Below are positions 1-6,306 of a stretch of DNA of 8,239 nucleotides, in pieces. Below the pieces are notes generated by a model that saw only the letters and a list, made by a program, of their open reading frames with translations, was not told the origin of the DNA and did not search any database. Source of the stretch: Bacillota bacterium (GTDB lineage Bacteria; Bacillota; Limnochordia; Darwinibacteriales; DTU012); NCBI GenBank assembly GCA_012521805.1, contig JAAYLQ010000173.1, forward strand, positions 1 to 8,239, given 5' to 3'. Made by a program: the position numbers and the translations under genes. Position 1 is the first letter of the stretch. Each line of letters begins with the position of its first letter.

Positions 1-913
1 AACCAGGATCTGCATGGATTACAATATCGATGCCTAATTCTGATTTGATTTCAGACTCGATGCGGTCAATCTCCGCATGAATGTTTTCAACGTGAGCGTT
101 ATGAGGCACAACCACATGAATCGAGCCGCTGATCCGACCAGGACCGTAATCATGCAGTTTAAGATCGTGGGGGTTAGAAAAACCTGTGTTGGCTTCGATA
201 ATCGAGATAATCCGAGCGGCGATCTTAGGATCGGGAGATGTTCCCAGCAAAAGATTGACAGCTGATTTCGCTGTTATAAATCCAGTATAAATAATCATGC
301 AGGAAATCAATAAGCCGAGAATTCCGTCAATAGGTATACTGACAAATTGATTGATGATCACGCCGATAAAGACAGCAGCTGTTGCTGCTGCATCGCTGAT
401 ACTGTCTAAAGCGGTAGCATGATTGATGCTGGAACTAATCAATCTTCCGATGTGGCGGTTGTAGAGAAACATCCATAATTTAATTCCAACTGAAATCAGC
501 AGCAGCAGTGCAGTGAGCAGATCCATCTTAACTGCTTGAGGCTGAATAATCTTGGCAACCGAACCACGTACTAACTGCAGTCCTACCAGCATTATCATTA
601 ACGAGATAACTAAAGAACAGATATACTCAAAGCGGCCGTGACCATGAGGGTGTTCCTGATCCGGTGGACGGCTGCTCAGTTTGGCTCCAAGGATTACGAT
701 TGCTGATGAGCTTAAATCAGTAAGATTGTTAAACGCATCGGATAAAACTGCAATACTATTGATTACTAAACCTGTCCCTAACTTAATTAAAAACAAAAGA
801 AGATTACATACAATCCCCAATACCCCGGACAAAACTCCATAAGCTTCCCTCACCCGGGTATCCTTCACATCGTCATAATTGGCAATAAAGCGCCTGATCA
901 GAAATCCAATCAA
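1..913 (-). CDS. CDF-family cation exporter, Mn2+-type, C-terminus cut by window edge
   Basis: Cation diffusion facilitator, an inner-membrane proton-coupled divalent metal exporter. About 304 residues are present and the end lies beyond base 1. The frame is open from a TTG start with GGAGG at 921-925, seven bases upstream. Family marks are SDAFNNLTD in TM2 (residues 58-66), HPHGHGR (88-94) in the loop after TM2, ALDSISDA in TM5 (168-175), and a cytoplasmic C-terminal domain with several His residues (LHDYGPG, HVVVPHN, VIHADP). Aligned by eye with E. coli FieF, the transport site reads Asn62, Asp66, Asp170 and Asp174 in place of Asp, Asp, His, Asp. NxxxD with DxxxD is the pattern of bacterial Mn2+ exporters (MntE, Bacillus MneP/MneS) rather than Zn2+ exporters. 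It is the last visible gene of the MFS-GDPD-CDF operon, 17 bases after the GDPD stop. The family is certain; the metal is inferred. Confidence 0.93.
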   Translation of the reverse strand, partial: MIGFLIRRFIANYDDVKDTRVREAYGVLSGVLGIVCNLLLFLIKLGTGLVINSIAVLSDAFNNLTDLSSSAIVILGAKLSSRPPDQEHPHGHGRFEYICSLVISLMIMLVGLQLVRGSVAKIIQPQAVKMDLLTALLLLISVGIKLWMFLYNRHIGRLISSSINHATALDSISDAAATAAVFIGVIINQFVSIPIDGILGLLISCMIIYTGFITAKSAVNLLLGTSPDPKIAARIISIIEANTGFSNPHDLKLHDYGPGRISGSIHVVVPHNAHVENIHAEIDRIESEIKSELGIDIVIHADPG

Positions 914-920
914 GTCGATT

Positions 921-925
921 CCTCC
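921..925 (-). promoter_or_regulatory. Ribosome binding site deciding the CDF TTG start
   Basis: GGAGG on the minus strand sits seven bases before the TTG codon at 913-911. No ATG with comparable spacing exists in this frame, so the site supports TTG as the start. It lies wholly in the 17-base gap after the GDPD stop codon. Confidence 0.75.
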
Positions 926-930
926 GAATC

Positions 931-1719
931 TCACTCTTTCTCTTCAAAAATATAGCCATGATACACATCGCCTAGCTCCCTATACTGTTCTGCCTCAGTA
1001 ACTGTCCAGGCTAGACACAAAGGCTTAAAAAGCTTGCGGCAGATTTGGAAACCGAAAGCGCGGTCACCTGCGCGGTAAGCTATAAAATCAGGGCGTCCTA
1101 AGAAATTGATCAGAAGATGTTTCATCACAAAAGCTTCAAAGAAATTTAGTCCTTCCCGCTGAGCTATAAAGTCCATTGACAGCTGACCGCGGATGATATC
1201 TGGACGATTTTTCTTAAACCACCGGACGATAAATGGACTGAACGATTCAATCCAAACCTCGCCCGCATACTGCGCAATTTCACGGCAGACATATTCACAG
1301 ATTTCGGTATTTGTATTTCCATTATGCGGCTTGAGTTCACAGATTACTGGCACATCAACCAACAATTCCAGGACCTCCGAAAGCAGAGGAATACCTTGGG
1401 AGGATGTGCCTAAACGGTACTGTTTCAGCTCCGCGTACGTAAGCTCATTTACCTTCTTGTCAACTCCACACATCCGCTTTAAGTCTGGATCATGGAAAAC
1501 TACAACTTGTTTATCCCGTGTCAGCTGTACATCTAACTCTACACCATACCCCGACTGTTTAGCATATGCAAATGCGCTCAAAGAGTTCTCTGGAATTTCA
1601 GCTCCGTGCAAACCACGGTGAGCAAACATCTTTGTAGGCAGCAGCCCTATCCGCTGAGAATTCGGCTTGATTAGAAACAGCAGTAATCCAATTATAACAA
1701 CAACCAGCAGCACCGCCAT
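931..1719 (-). CDS. Membrane-anchored glycerophosphodiester phosphodiesterase
   Basis: GDPD family (UgpQ/GlpQ-like TIM barrel), which hydrolyses glycerophosphodiesters to glycerol 3-phosphate and an alcohol, 262 aa. A hydrophobic segment at residues 2-17 is followed by HRG (34-36), PENS (43-46), the metal ligands Glu61 and Asp63 in VELDVQLT, HD (76-77) and a CELKPH strand (127-132). These are the canonical catalytic and metal-binding positions. Lys18, Arg23 and Lys30 directly after the membrane segment suggest by the positive-inside rule that the catalytic domain faces the cytoplasm. The frame could start at 1734, but that ATG has no Shine-Dalgarno, while the ATG at 1719 has GGGAG six bases upstream. 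With that start, one base separates the gene from the MFS stop codon, indicating tight coupling. Substrate unknown. Confidence 0.93.
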   Translation of the reverse strand: MAVLLVVVIIGLLLFLIKPNSQRIGLLPTKMFAHRGLHGAEIPENSLSAFAYAKQSGYGVELDVQLTRDKQVVVFHDPDLKRMCGVDKKVNELTYAELKQYRLGTSSQGIPLLSEVLELLVDVPVICELKPHNGNTNTEICEYVCREIAQYAGEVWIESFSPFIVRWFKKNRPDIIRGQLSMDFIAQREGLNFFEAFVMKHLLINFLGRPDFIAYRAGDRAFGFQICRKLFKPLCLAWTVTEAEQYRELGDVYHGYIFEEKE

Positions 1720-1720
1720 T

Positions 1721-3001
1721 TTAGTCTCCCACATCCAGCATTTCTAGTTTGTCCTGAGGCAGCCTCGGTTTATGATCGCCGTGTTTGACCAGCAGCATTG
1801 TGCAGAAAGCCAGTGCCATTAATACGGCTGCTAAAGGAAATAAAGTCCAGTATCCAACATGTTCCAAAAAAGCACCTGAAAGGACAGGGGTAACAATCTG
1901 ACCTGCCATTGAGAATGTATAGTAATATCCAGTAAACTTACCGATGCTGGCACCGTGGGCCATCTCAACTACCATCGGGTATGAATTGACGTTAATTGCT
2001 GCCCAGCCAAAACCTACAAGACCAAGCAGGATATTCATAAGGGGATGATAGCTAGTGAAGAAGTAGGCAGCGGAGAATGCAGTAAACATAACAACAATAC
2101 CGAGCAGTATCGTGCGTTTCCGTCCCCAATTACCGGCAAAAAGTCCAACCGGAATGAATGAGAGTACCGCGGTCACAGTGGCAACCAGCAGAACATTTGC
2201 GAACTCTCCTCCTGCTAGACCCAGCACGTCTTGAGCGTATTTTGAAAAGGATGTCATAACTCCGTTATATGCCATATACCAGAAGAACACTGACATGAGC
2301 AGTAAGATCAGGCTGCGCCTAACAGCCTTAGGCATTGCTGTCACTGTCTGTTCTTGAGAATCGATGGTACTATTACTTTCAGATTCCAATTTCTGCAGTT
2401 CTGCTGTTAGTTTTTTCTCCTTCACTGTTGCAAAAAGAACAAGCGTTGCAACCACCATTACCCCTGCCACTAGAGCGAAAATTGGAAAATAATTTGGCTT
2501 AACTCCCTCCGGTACCAAAATCCGGATAAATACTAAAGCGATCACGACCCCTAAAGCTCCCATCAAATTAATCACCGCATTGGCCTTCGACCGCAGAGCT
2601 GCGGGGGTTATATCCGGCATTAAAGCTACTGCTGGTGAACGGTAAGTGCTAATCGCAAGCAGGGTAAAAAATAATGCTGTCATAAACAGCGGTAAACTTC
2701 CAATATTATCGCTCAGGGGTAAAAACAGCATGGCAACCACTGTCAGTGCTGTTCCAACTAAAATGAAAGGCATTCTTTTTCCGAGAGGTGTATCGATGCG
2801 ATCTGAAAGAGCCCCAAAAAATGGCAGCATAAATAGGGCCAGAATATTATCCAAAGCCATAATACCGCCTGCCAGTGTATCACCAAGACCGAAGGTATTT
2901 TTTAACATTAAGGGAATGATATTGTCATACAGCTGCCAAAAAGTACTAATCGCCATAAATGCCAGACCAACTAAAAATGTCTGGCGGTAGTTTAGTTTCA
3001 T
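1721..3001 (-). CDS. MFS transporter, SLC45/GPH-like, 12 membrane segments
   Basis: Major facilitator superfamily membrane protein, 426 aa, with twelve hydrophobic segments in two sets of six and a charged central cytoplasmic loop (KEKKLTAELQKLESE and following residues). The loop after TM2 reads GALSDRIDTPLGKRMPFIL, the MFS motif A in the form typical of SLC45 and GPH-type sugar transporters. The N-terminal FWQLYDNIIPLML segment also resembles that group. The frame extends to an ATG at 3016, but GGGGGA at 3009-3014 is spaced seven bases from the ATG at 3001, so MKLNYRQ is taken as the N-terminus. It is the first gene of the operon with GDPD and the CDF exporter. The substrate cannot be read from sequence; uptake of a sugar or a glycerophosphodiester-related compound is only an inference from the GDPD neighbour. 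Confidence 0.9.
   Translation of the reverse strand: MKLNYRQTFLVGLAFMAISTFWQLYDNIIPLMLKNTFGLGDTLAGGIMALDNILALFMLPFFGALSDRIDTPLGKRMPFILVGTALTVVAMLFLPLSDNIGSLPLFMTALFFTLLAISTYRSPAVALMPDITPAALRSKANAVINLMGALGVVIALVFIRILVPEGVKPNYFPIFALVAGVMVVATLVLFATVKEKKLTAELQKLESESNSTIDSQEQTVTAMPKAVRRSLILLLMSVFFWYMAYNGVMTSFSKYAQDVLGLAGGEFANVLLVATVTAVLSFIPVGLFAGNWGRKRTILLGIVVMFTAFSAAYFFTSYHPLMNILLGLVGFGWAAINVNSYPMVVEMAHGASIGKFTGYYYTFSMAGQIVTPVLSGAFLEHVGYWTLFPLAAVLMALAFCTMLLVKHGDHKPRLPQDKLEMLDVGD
1726..1730 (-). promoter_or_regulatory. Ribosome binding site deciding the GDPD start
   Basis: GGGAG lies inside the last codons of the MFS gene, six bases before the ATG at 1719. It favours that ATG over the one at 1734, which would overlap the MFS gene and has no purine-rich site upstream. 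Confidence 0.65.
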
Positions 3002-3008
3002 CAAAGTA

Positions 3009-3014
3009 TCCCCC
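3009..3014 (-). promoter_or_regulatory. Ribosome binding site deciding the MFS start
   Basis: GGGGGA seven bases before the ATG at 3001. The upstream ATG at 3016 immediately precedes this run, so it would leave the site inside the coding region; it has no site of its own. Confidence 0.65.
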
Positions 3015-3044
3015 ATACAATTTTACTGATAAAGTTACCGCTTA

Positions 3045-3053
3045 ATTATAACA
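3045..3053 (-). promoter_or_regulatory. Extended -10 promoter of the MFS-GDPD-CDF operon
   Basis: The minus strand reads TGTTATAAT, a perfect TATAAT with the TGn extension. The hexamer 17 bases upstream is TAGAAA, a poor -35, which is common for extended -10 promoters. Transcription would begin near 3038, giving a leader of about 37 bases before the ATG at 3001. Confidence 0.6.
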
Positions 3054-3116
3054 TCTGATTGGTGACATTTCTATACCTATTCTATCCTAGGCTAATAATT
3101 CCTCGGATTCTCATGC

Positions 3117-3145
3117 TTGCAACCACAAGTTCGGCAGGATATAAT
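3117..3145 (+). promoter_or_regulatory. Sigma-A-type promoter of the traX-like gene
   Basis: TTGCAA at 3117-3122, a 17-base spacer and a perfect TATAAT at 3140-3145. The predicted start is near 3152, with a leader of about 25 bases to the ATG at 3177. A coding start at the TTG at 3117 is ruled out because that codon is part of the -35 box. Confidence 0.65.
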
Positions 3146-3164
3146 CAGGTCAGATTCTACAGTT

Positions 3165-3169
3165 GGGAG
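3165..3169 (+). promoter_or_regulatory. Ribosome binding site deciding the TraX start
   Basis: GGGAG seven bases before the ATG at 3177. Together with the promoter at 3117-3145 it fixes MPRLTGQQ as the N-terminus. Confidence 0.65.
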
Positions 3170-3176
3170 CGATATT

Positions 3177-3887
3177 ATGCCCAGACTTACTGGACAGCAA
3201 ATTAAAACTATTGCCATTGTGGCTATGCTGCTGGATCACATCGCCTGGGTTTTTCTAGATCTGCACAGTTTTTGGGGTCAGCTGCTACATATAATCGGCA
3301 GGATCACAGCACCAACTATGTGTTTTTTTATAGTGGAGGGTTATCACCATACCCGCTCTGTTCCCAAGTACCTAACCAGGCTGTTCCTATTCGCACTTAT
3401 CTCCCACTTCCCATTCGTCTACTTTCTCTACGGCAAATTTACCTTCTTTCCATTCAGCGTATTGTACACCCTTGCCCTCGGTTTGTCAGCGGTATATTTA
3501 TGGGATCGATTGCAGAACAACCCGTGGCGCCTTCCGCTAATCATTGCTATTGCGGTCCTATCACTTCCGGGAGATTGGATGTGTTTTGGCATTGGCTTTT
3601 GTCTCATTTTCCATATCTACCGCCGCAACTTCAGCCAGCAGGCGGTGGGCATTTCCTATATCGCTTTGGTATTTGCCCTTTCCCAGTTTTTCGGCAGTTT
3701 AACAACAGGAGCAAGCTGGCAGTCAGCGCTGCTCGACAGCGGCTTTCAACTGGGTCTAATTCTCAGTATTCCCCTGTTAGCCTTGTATAACGGCGAGCGG
3801 GGCGGAAGCAAATACAGCAAATGGATATTTTATTGGTTCTACCCAGCCCATTTATTGATCTTAGGTTTCCTAATCCATGCAGTCTGA
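3177..3887 (+). CDS. TraX-family integral membrane protein (putative acyltransferase)
   Basis: Member of the TraX family, named after the F-plasmid protein that N-acetylates pilin; 236 aa and largely hydrophobic with about eight membrane segments. Family features are the N-terminal TGQQIKTIAIVAMLLDHIAW, with the Asp20-His21 pair in the first membrane segment, GRITAPTMCFFIVEGYHHTR (residues 41-60), and KYLTRLFLFALISHFPF. These conserved polar residues in the membrane are what a membrane acyltransferase would need, but no acceptor is known for chromosomal homologues in Bacillota. No conjugation genes are nearby. It is a single-gene unit divergent from the MFS operon, and its stop codon directly abuts the stop of the convergent permease gene. 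Family assignment is firm; function is open. Confidence 0.88.
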   Translation: MPRLTGQQIKTIAIVAMLLDHIAWVFLDLHSFWGQLLHIIGRITAPTMCFFIVEGYHHTRSVPKYLTRLFLFALISHFPFVYFLYGKFTFFPFSVLYTLALGLSAVYLWDRLQNNPWRLPLIIAIAVLSLPGDWMCFGIGFCLIFHIYRRNFSQQAVGISYIALVFALSQFFGSLTTGASWQSALLDSGFQLGLILSIPLLALYNGERGGSKYSKWIFYWFYPAHLLILGFLIHAV

Positions 3888-4505
3888 TTAGAATTCTTTT
3901 CGCTGATAGATCCGAATTGAAACAAATATTGACAGCAGCAACATGCCGACAATCAGCAAGGGCAAAACATACGGCAGCATGGAGAGCAGCTCAGGAGACG
4001 GAGTGAGCTCAAAATTCGGCAGCATGATTATCAATAGAGATGGTGCTAAAAAGATGATCACCATGATCAGCCGGGCCTTCTCCACACCAAACTGGTAAAG
4101 GATGGGCAGCATTACAGCTAGGATAACCAGCCCAGCACCGCTGATTCCAACCGCAGTCGCCATTACATCCTTTAAGTCGTAATCCCAAAAATACACGAAT
4201 ACAAGGTTAGCTAAACAAACCAAAATGCAGACACCCAAATTTAACAGAATTCCTAACAGGTATTTGCTTAATACAATTTTTGAGCGGGACAGCGGCATAG
4301 AGAGCGCATATTTATCCCACCTGCACTGTTCATCGTAGGCCATTGCCGTGACAGGCAGAATAACAGCATACATGATCGAGACTGTGGAAAACATACCCAA
4401 ATTTTCACTTGCGACTGAAAACACGAAATAGATAATTGTGATTACCGAGAGGACCCTCCATTGTTTTTTCAGCGCAAATAGATCCTTAATTAGGAGTCCA
4501 ATCAT
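3888..4505 (-). CDS. ABC-2-type transporter permease
   Basis: Membrane subunit of the ABC exporter encoded with the gene upstream, 205 aa with six hydrophobic segments. The N-terminal MIGLLIKDLFALKKQW, the Met/Ala-rich TM2, and AYDEQCRWDKYALSMPLSR before a long TM3 are typical of the small ABC2_membrane_5-type permeases found beside YtrA-type regulators. The ATG overlaps the ATPase stop codon (ATGA), with a GGGGGG run seven bases upstream, so the two are translationally coupled. It is the last gene of the GntR-ATPase-permease operon. The substrate cannot be predicted; relatives act in antimicrobial peptide or cell-envelope stress resistance. No terminator follows, and transcription would continue antisense into the traX-like gene. 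Confidence 0.9.
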   Translation of the reverse strand: MIGLLIKDLFALKKQWRVLSVITIIYFVFSVASENLGMFSTVSIMYAVILPVTAMAYDEQCRWDKYALSMPLSRSKIVLSKYLLGILLNLGVCILVCLANLVFVYFWDYDLKDVMATAVGISGAGLVILAVMLPILYQFGVEKARLIMVIIFLAPSLLIIMLPNFELTPSPELLSMLPYVLPLLIVGMLLLSIFVSIRIYQRKEF

Positions 4506-5347
4506 TGTTTTTCCCCCCTCAATGTAAAGAGCATAATATCTTCGATTGTGGCCGCATCGATTACATGGCCTTTAAACCTCTGTTTCTCAACTAGTGCTTC
4601 TACCCCAAAGCGATTTTTGCGGAAGCCCTTAACAAACCGGCGATCCAGCTTTTCGAAATCGTCAAATCCGCACTTCAACACCCCATATTGATTTAGAAGC
4701 TCATCTTTTTCTGCTACAAACACGATTTTGCCTTGATGAATAAAGGCGATATAATCCGCTATTTTCTCAATATCACTAGTGATGTGAGTGGATAAAAAAA
4801 TTGAATGCTCTTCATTTTGAATGAAGTCGAGAAAAATATCGAGGATCTCGTCCCGCACCACCGGATCTAGGCCGCTGGTTGGTTCATCAAGGATTAAGAG
4901 CTTGGCTTGGTGCGATAACGCCACTGCTATCGAAAGTTTCATTTTCATACCGCGAGAAAATGTCTTCAACTCTTTATCAGCTGGCAGTGCAAACTGATCA
5001 AGGTATCGAAAAAATGCTTGCTGATCCCAGTTGCGATAGATGCGGCGCAAAATAACATTGATGTTTTTGGGTGTCATACTCTCGGGAAAATTACTTTCAT
5101 CATAAACAACACCGACACTCTGTTTTAACTCTGAATCGTAAATCAAATTGTCCCGGCCGAAAATCTTAACTTCGCCTCGGTCGCGATGAATCACATTGAG
5201 AATCAACTTGATGGTAGTACTTTTTCCGGCACCATTTTCACCAATAAATCCCATGATACTGCCCTGAGGCAGCGCAAGACTGATATTGTCTAGGGTAAAA
5301 CCATCATAATACTTAGTTAGATTCTTGATTTCCAAGACATTGCTCAT
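4502..5347 (-). CDS. ABC transporter ATP-binding protein
   Basis: Cytoplasmic ATPase of the ABC-2 exporter, 281 aa. The nucleotide-binding domain covers about residues 1-210: Walker A GENGAGKST (36-44), a Q-loop region reading VVYDESNFPE (80-89) without a Gln, signature FSRGMKMKL (130-138) in place of LSGGQ, Walker B LLILDEPTSGLDP (150-162) and the H-loop His188. Acidic residues at the Q-loop and a degenerate signature are usual in the CcmA/BcrA-like branch, so the site should be active. The C-terminal 70 residues form a small accessory domain. The ATG directly follows the GntR stop codon, with purine-rich sequence (AAGGAAGGGG) in the GntR tail. Regulator-ATPase-permease order matches YtrA-type operons controlling envelope-stress exporters. 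Confidence 0.95.
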   Translation of the reverse strand: MSNVLEIKNLTKYYDGFTLDNISLALPQGSIMGFIGENGAGKSTTIKLILNVIHRDRGEVKIFGRDNLIYDSELKQSVGVVYDESNFPESMTPKNINVILRRIYRNWDQQAFFRYLDQFALPADKELKTFSRGMKMKLSIAVALSHQAKLLILDEPTSGLDPVVRDEILDIFLDFIQNEEHSIFLSTHITSDIEKIADYIAFIHQGKIVFVAEKDELLNQYGVLKCGFDDFEKLDRRFVKGFRKNRFGVEALVEKQRFKGHVIDAATIEDIMLFTLRGEKQ

Positions 5348-5728
5348 TCACCCATCCCCTTCCTTATAAAACATTTCCAGCACCACTATTAATTCTTCCA
5401 GAGATATTCCTGCCTGTTTAGCAACATTTACTGCTTCTATTAAATGCTGTTCAGCAACTCGCAGCTGTTCTTCCCGAATTATCTCGGTGTTTTTTGCACT
5501 GACATAACTGCCCTTACCCGGCACTGTAGTAATGAAACCATCGCGTTCCAGTTCAGCATAAGCTCTTTTAGTTGTAATCACACTAATCCGCAGTTCTTTG
5601 GCTAAGTACCGCATGGATGGCAGGGTATCTCCGGGATTCAGTTCTCCTGATATGATCAGATTCTTAATCTGAACAGCAATTTGTTCATACAAGGGTTTGT
5701 CGCTGGAATTGCTGAGAATGATCTCCAA
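5348..5728 (-). CDS. GntR-family transcriptional regulator, YtrA subfamily
   Basis: Short GntR repressor of 126 aa. The winged helix spans about residues 10-76: KPLYEQIAVQIKNLIISGEL, the LPSMRYLAKELRIS helix, the TTKRAYAELERDGFI recognition region and a GKGSYVS wing. A helical tail of about 45 residues (EEQLRVAEQHLIEAV, then SLEELIVVLEMF) replaces the large effector domain, which defines the YtrA subfamily. The frame is open to 5800, but the region upstream of 5728 contains the promoter and operator, so those codons are not translated. The TTG at 5728 has AAGGTGG seven bases upstream. It probably represses its own operon, including the ABC ATPase and permease, through the inverted repeat at 5755-5781. 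The inducing signal is unknown. Confidence 0.92.
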   Translation of the reverse strand: MEIILSNSSDKPLYEQIAVQIKNLIISGELNPGDTLPSMRYLAKELRISVITTKRAYAELERDGFITTVPGKGSYVSAKNTEIIREEQLRVAEQHLIEAVNVAKQAGISLEELIVVLEMFYKEGDG

Positions 5729-5735
5729 ACCATCA

Positions 5736-5742
5736 CCACCTT
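5736..5742 (-). promoter_or_regulatory. Ribosome binding site deciding the GntR TTG start
   Basis: AAGGTGG seven bases before the TTG at 5728, within a predicted leader of about 33 bases. Upstream ATG codons in the frame overlap the promoter and cannot be used from this transcript. Confidence 0.65.
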
Positions 5743-5754
5743 GTATACCATCGA

Positions 5755-5781
5755 TACTGTATATATACATTATATACAGTA
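5755..5781. promoter_or_regulatory. Probable GntR (YtrA-type) operator, perfect 11-bp inverted repeat
   Basis: Arms TACTGTATATA (5755-5765) and TATATACAGTA (5771-5781) are exact reverse complements around a 5-base centre. The site covers the -10 box and predicted start of the GntR operon, where a bound dimer would block transcription. A further palindrome GTATAC at 5743-5748 lies in the leader and may be an extra half-site. Binding by the encoded GntR protein is inferred from position. Confidence 0.75.
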
Positions 5782-5797
5782 CAAACAAATAGGTCAA
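5769..5797 (-). promoter_or_regulatory. Promoter of the GntR-ABC operon
   Basis: On the minus strand TTGACC (5797-5792), a 17-base spacer and TATAAT (5774-5769): 11 of 12 consensus bases with optimal spacing. Transcription should begin near 5762. Such a strong promoter covered by an operator is the expected design for a repressed, inducible operon. Confidence 0.8.
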
Positions 5798-5799
5798 CA

Positions 5800-5829
5800 T
5801 TGTAAATTATCATCTGCTTGAACTATAAT
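5800..5829 (+). promoter_or_regulatory. Promoter of the zinc-ribbon protein gene
   Basis: TTGTAA at 5800-5805, an 18-base spacer and a perfect TATAAT at 5824-5829. The predicted start is near 5836, leaving a leader of about 16 bases. The -35 box is two bases from the -35 box of the divergent GntR promoter. Confidence 0.6.
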
Positions 5830-5851
5830 AGTAGTAACGAGGAGTGGTACT

Positions 5852-6226
5852 ATGTTTTTTATTGGCATTTTTGGAGTGCAGAATAAAACCGAAAAAATTC
5901 ATACCAAAACGGCAGTTATCTGTCCTGTCTGCGAAGTTTACGGACGGTATGAAATTGTTAAGAGCTACGCTTATTTCCACATCTTTTTTATCCCTGTCTG
6001 GCGTTGGAATAAGCGCTATTTCATCCAAACCCACTGCTGCAGCCGTATCTGCGAGCTGAGTCAAGGGTTGGGTGAACAAATCGAAGCTGGTGAATCAATT
6101 GAAATAGAAAAAGAACATATTCTCTGTAGTGACTCGCCGAGAATAAGAATCTGTCCTAAGTGTTCTGCCCGAACAGAACCGTCTTATCAATATTGTCCAC
6201 ACTGCGGGACACGCCTGGATTTCTAA
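5852..6226 (+). CDS. Small protein with two zinc-ribbon motifs, function unknown
   Basis: 124 aa, probably cytoplasmic or membrane-associated. The first metal site has C24-P-V-C27 paired with a Cys cluster C62, C63 and C67. Between them lies an aromatic stretch (GRYEIVKSYAYFHIFFIPVWRW, residues 31-52) that could touch the membrane. After an acidic linker (GESIEIEKEH) comes a classical C-terminal zinc ribbon C101-P-K-C104 and C115-P-H-C118. The N-terminal MFFIGIFG and the GRYE...FFIPVWRWNKRY segment resemble a family of uncharacterised zinc-ribbon proteins in Bacillota. GAGGAG seven bases upstream supports the ATG. It is a single-gene unit divergent from the GntR operon, with no partner that indicates a role. 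Confidence 0.85.
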   Translation: MFFIGIFGVQNKTEKIHTKTAVICPVCEVYGRYEIVKSYAYFHIFFIPVWRWNKRYFIQTHCCSRICELSQGLGEQIEAGESIEIEKEHILCSDSPRIRICPKCSARTEPSYQYCPHCGTRLDF

Positions 6227-6262
6227 GCTGTTCGCGATTGCTAAGGGCATTCCATGAGCAAC

Positions 6263-6297
6263 AAAAAAATAAAAACCCTAGTCTTTTTAGACTAGGG
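6263..6297 (-). terminator. Intrinsic terminator of the DegV-GT8 operon
   Basis: Stem CCCTAGTC/GACTAGGG (8 bp, 6276-6283 with 6290-6297) and a 6-base loop, followed on the minus strand by TTTTTATTTTTTT. It lies ten bases past the GT8 stop. Read on the plus strand, the hairpin is followed only by CAATTAAATTT, so it is at best a weak terminator for the zinc-ribbon gene. Confidence 0.88.
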
Positions 6298-6306
6298 CAA
6301 TTAAAT

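Noticed and set aside
77..265. Plus-strand open frame of 62 codons at the left edge.
   Set aside because: It is antisense to the well-supported CDF exporter, and the product has no recognisable motif.
1193..1621. Plus-strand open frame of 142 codons.
   Set aside because: It lies wholly antisense to the GDPD gene, whose catalytic motifs are clear; the plus-strand product has no recognisable motif.
3083..3094. Imperfect palindrome TATCCTAGGCTA between the divergent MFS and TraX promoters, a possible operator.
   Set aside because: One of six base pairs is mismatched, it overlaps neither -10 box, and no regulator is encoded beside it; a chance palindrome is as likely.
3272..3790. Plus-strand open frame of 172 codons inside the traX-like gene.
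   Set aside because: It is in another frame of a gene with clear TraX family features, and the product is Pro/Ser/Leu-rich without domains.
5729..5800. N-terminal extension of the GntR protein (MLTYLFVLYIMYIYS...), a possible membrane segment.
   Set aside because: This DNA holds the -35, -10, operator and leader of the operon; the good ribosome binding site is at the TTG at 5728.
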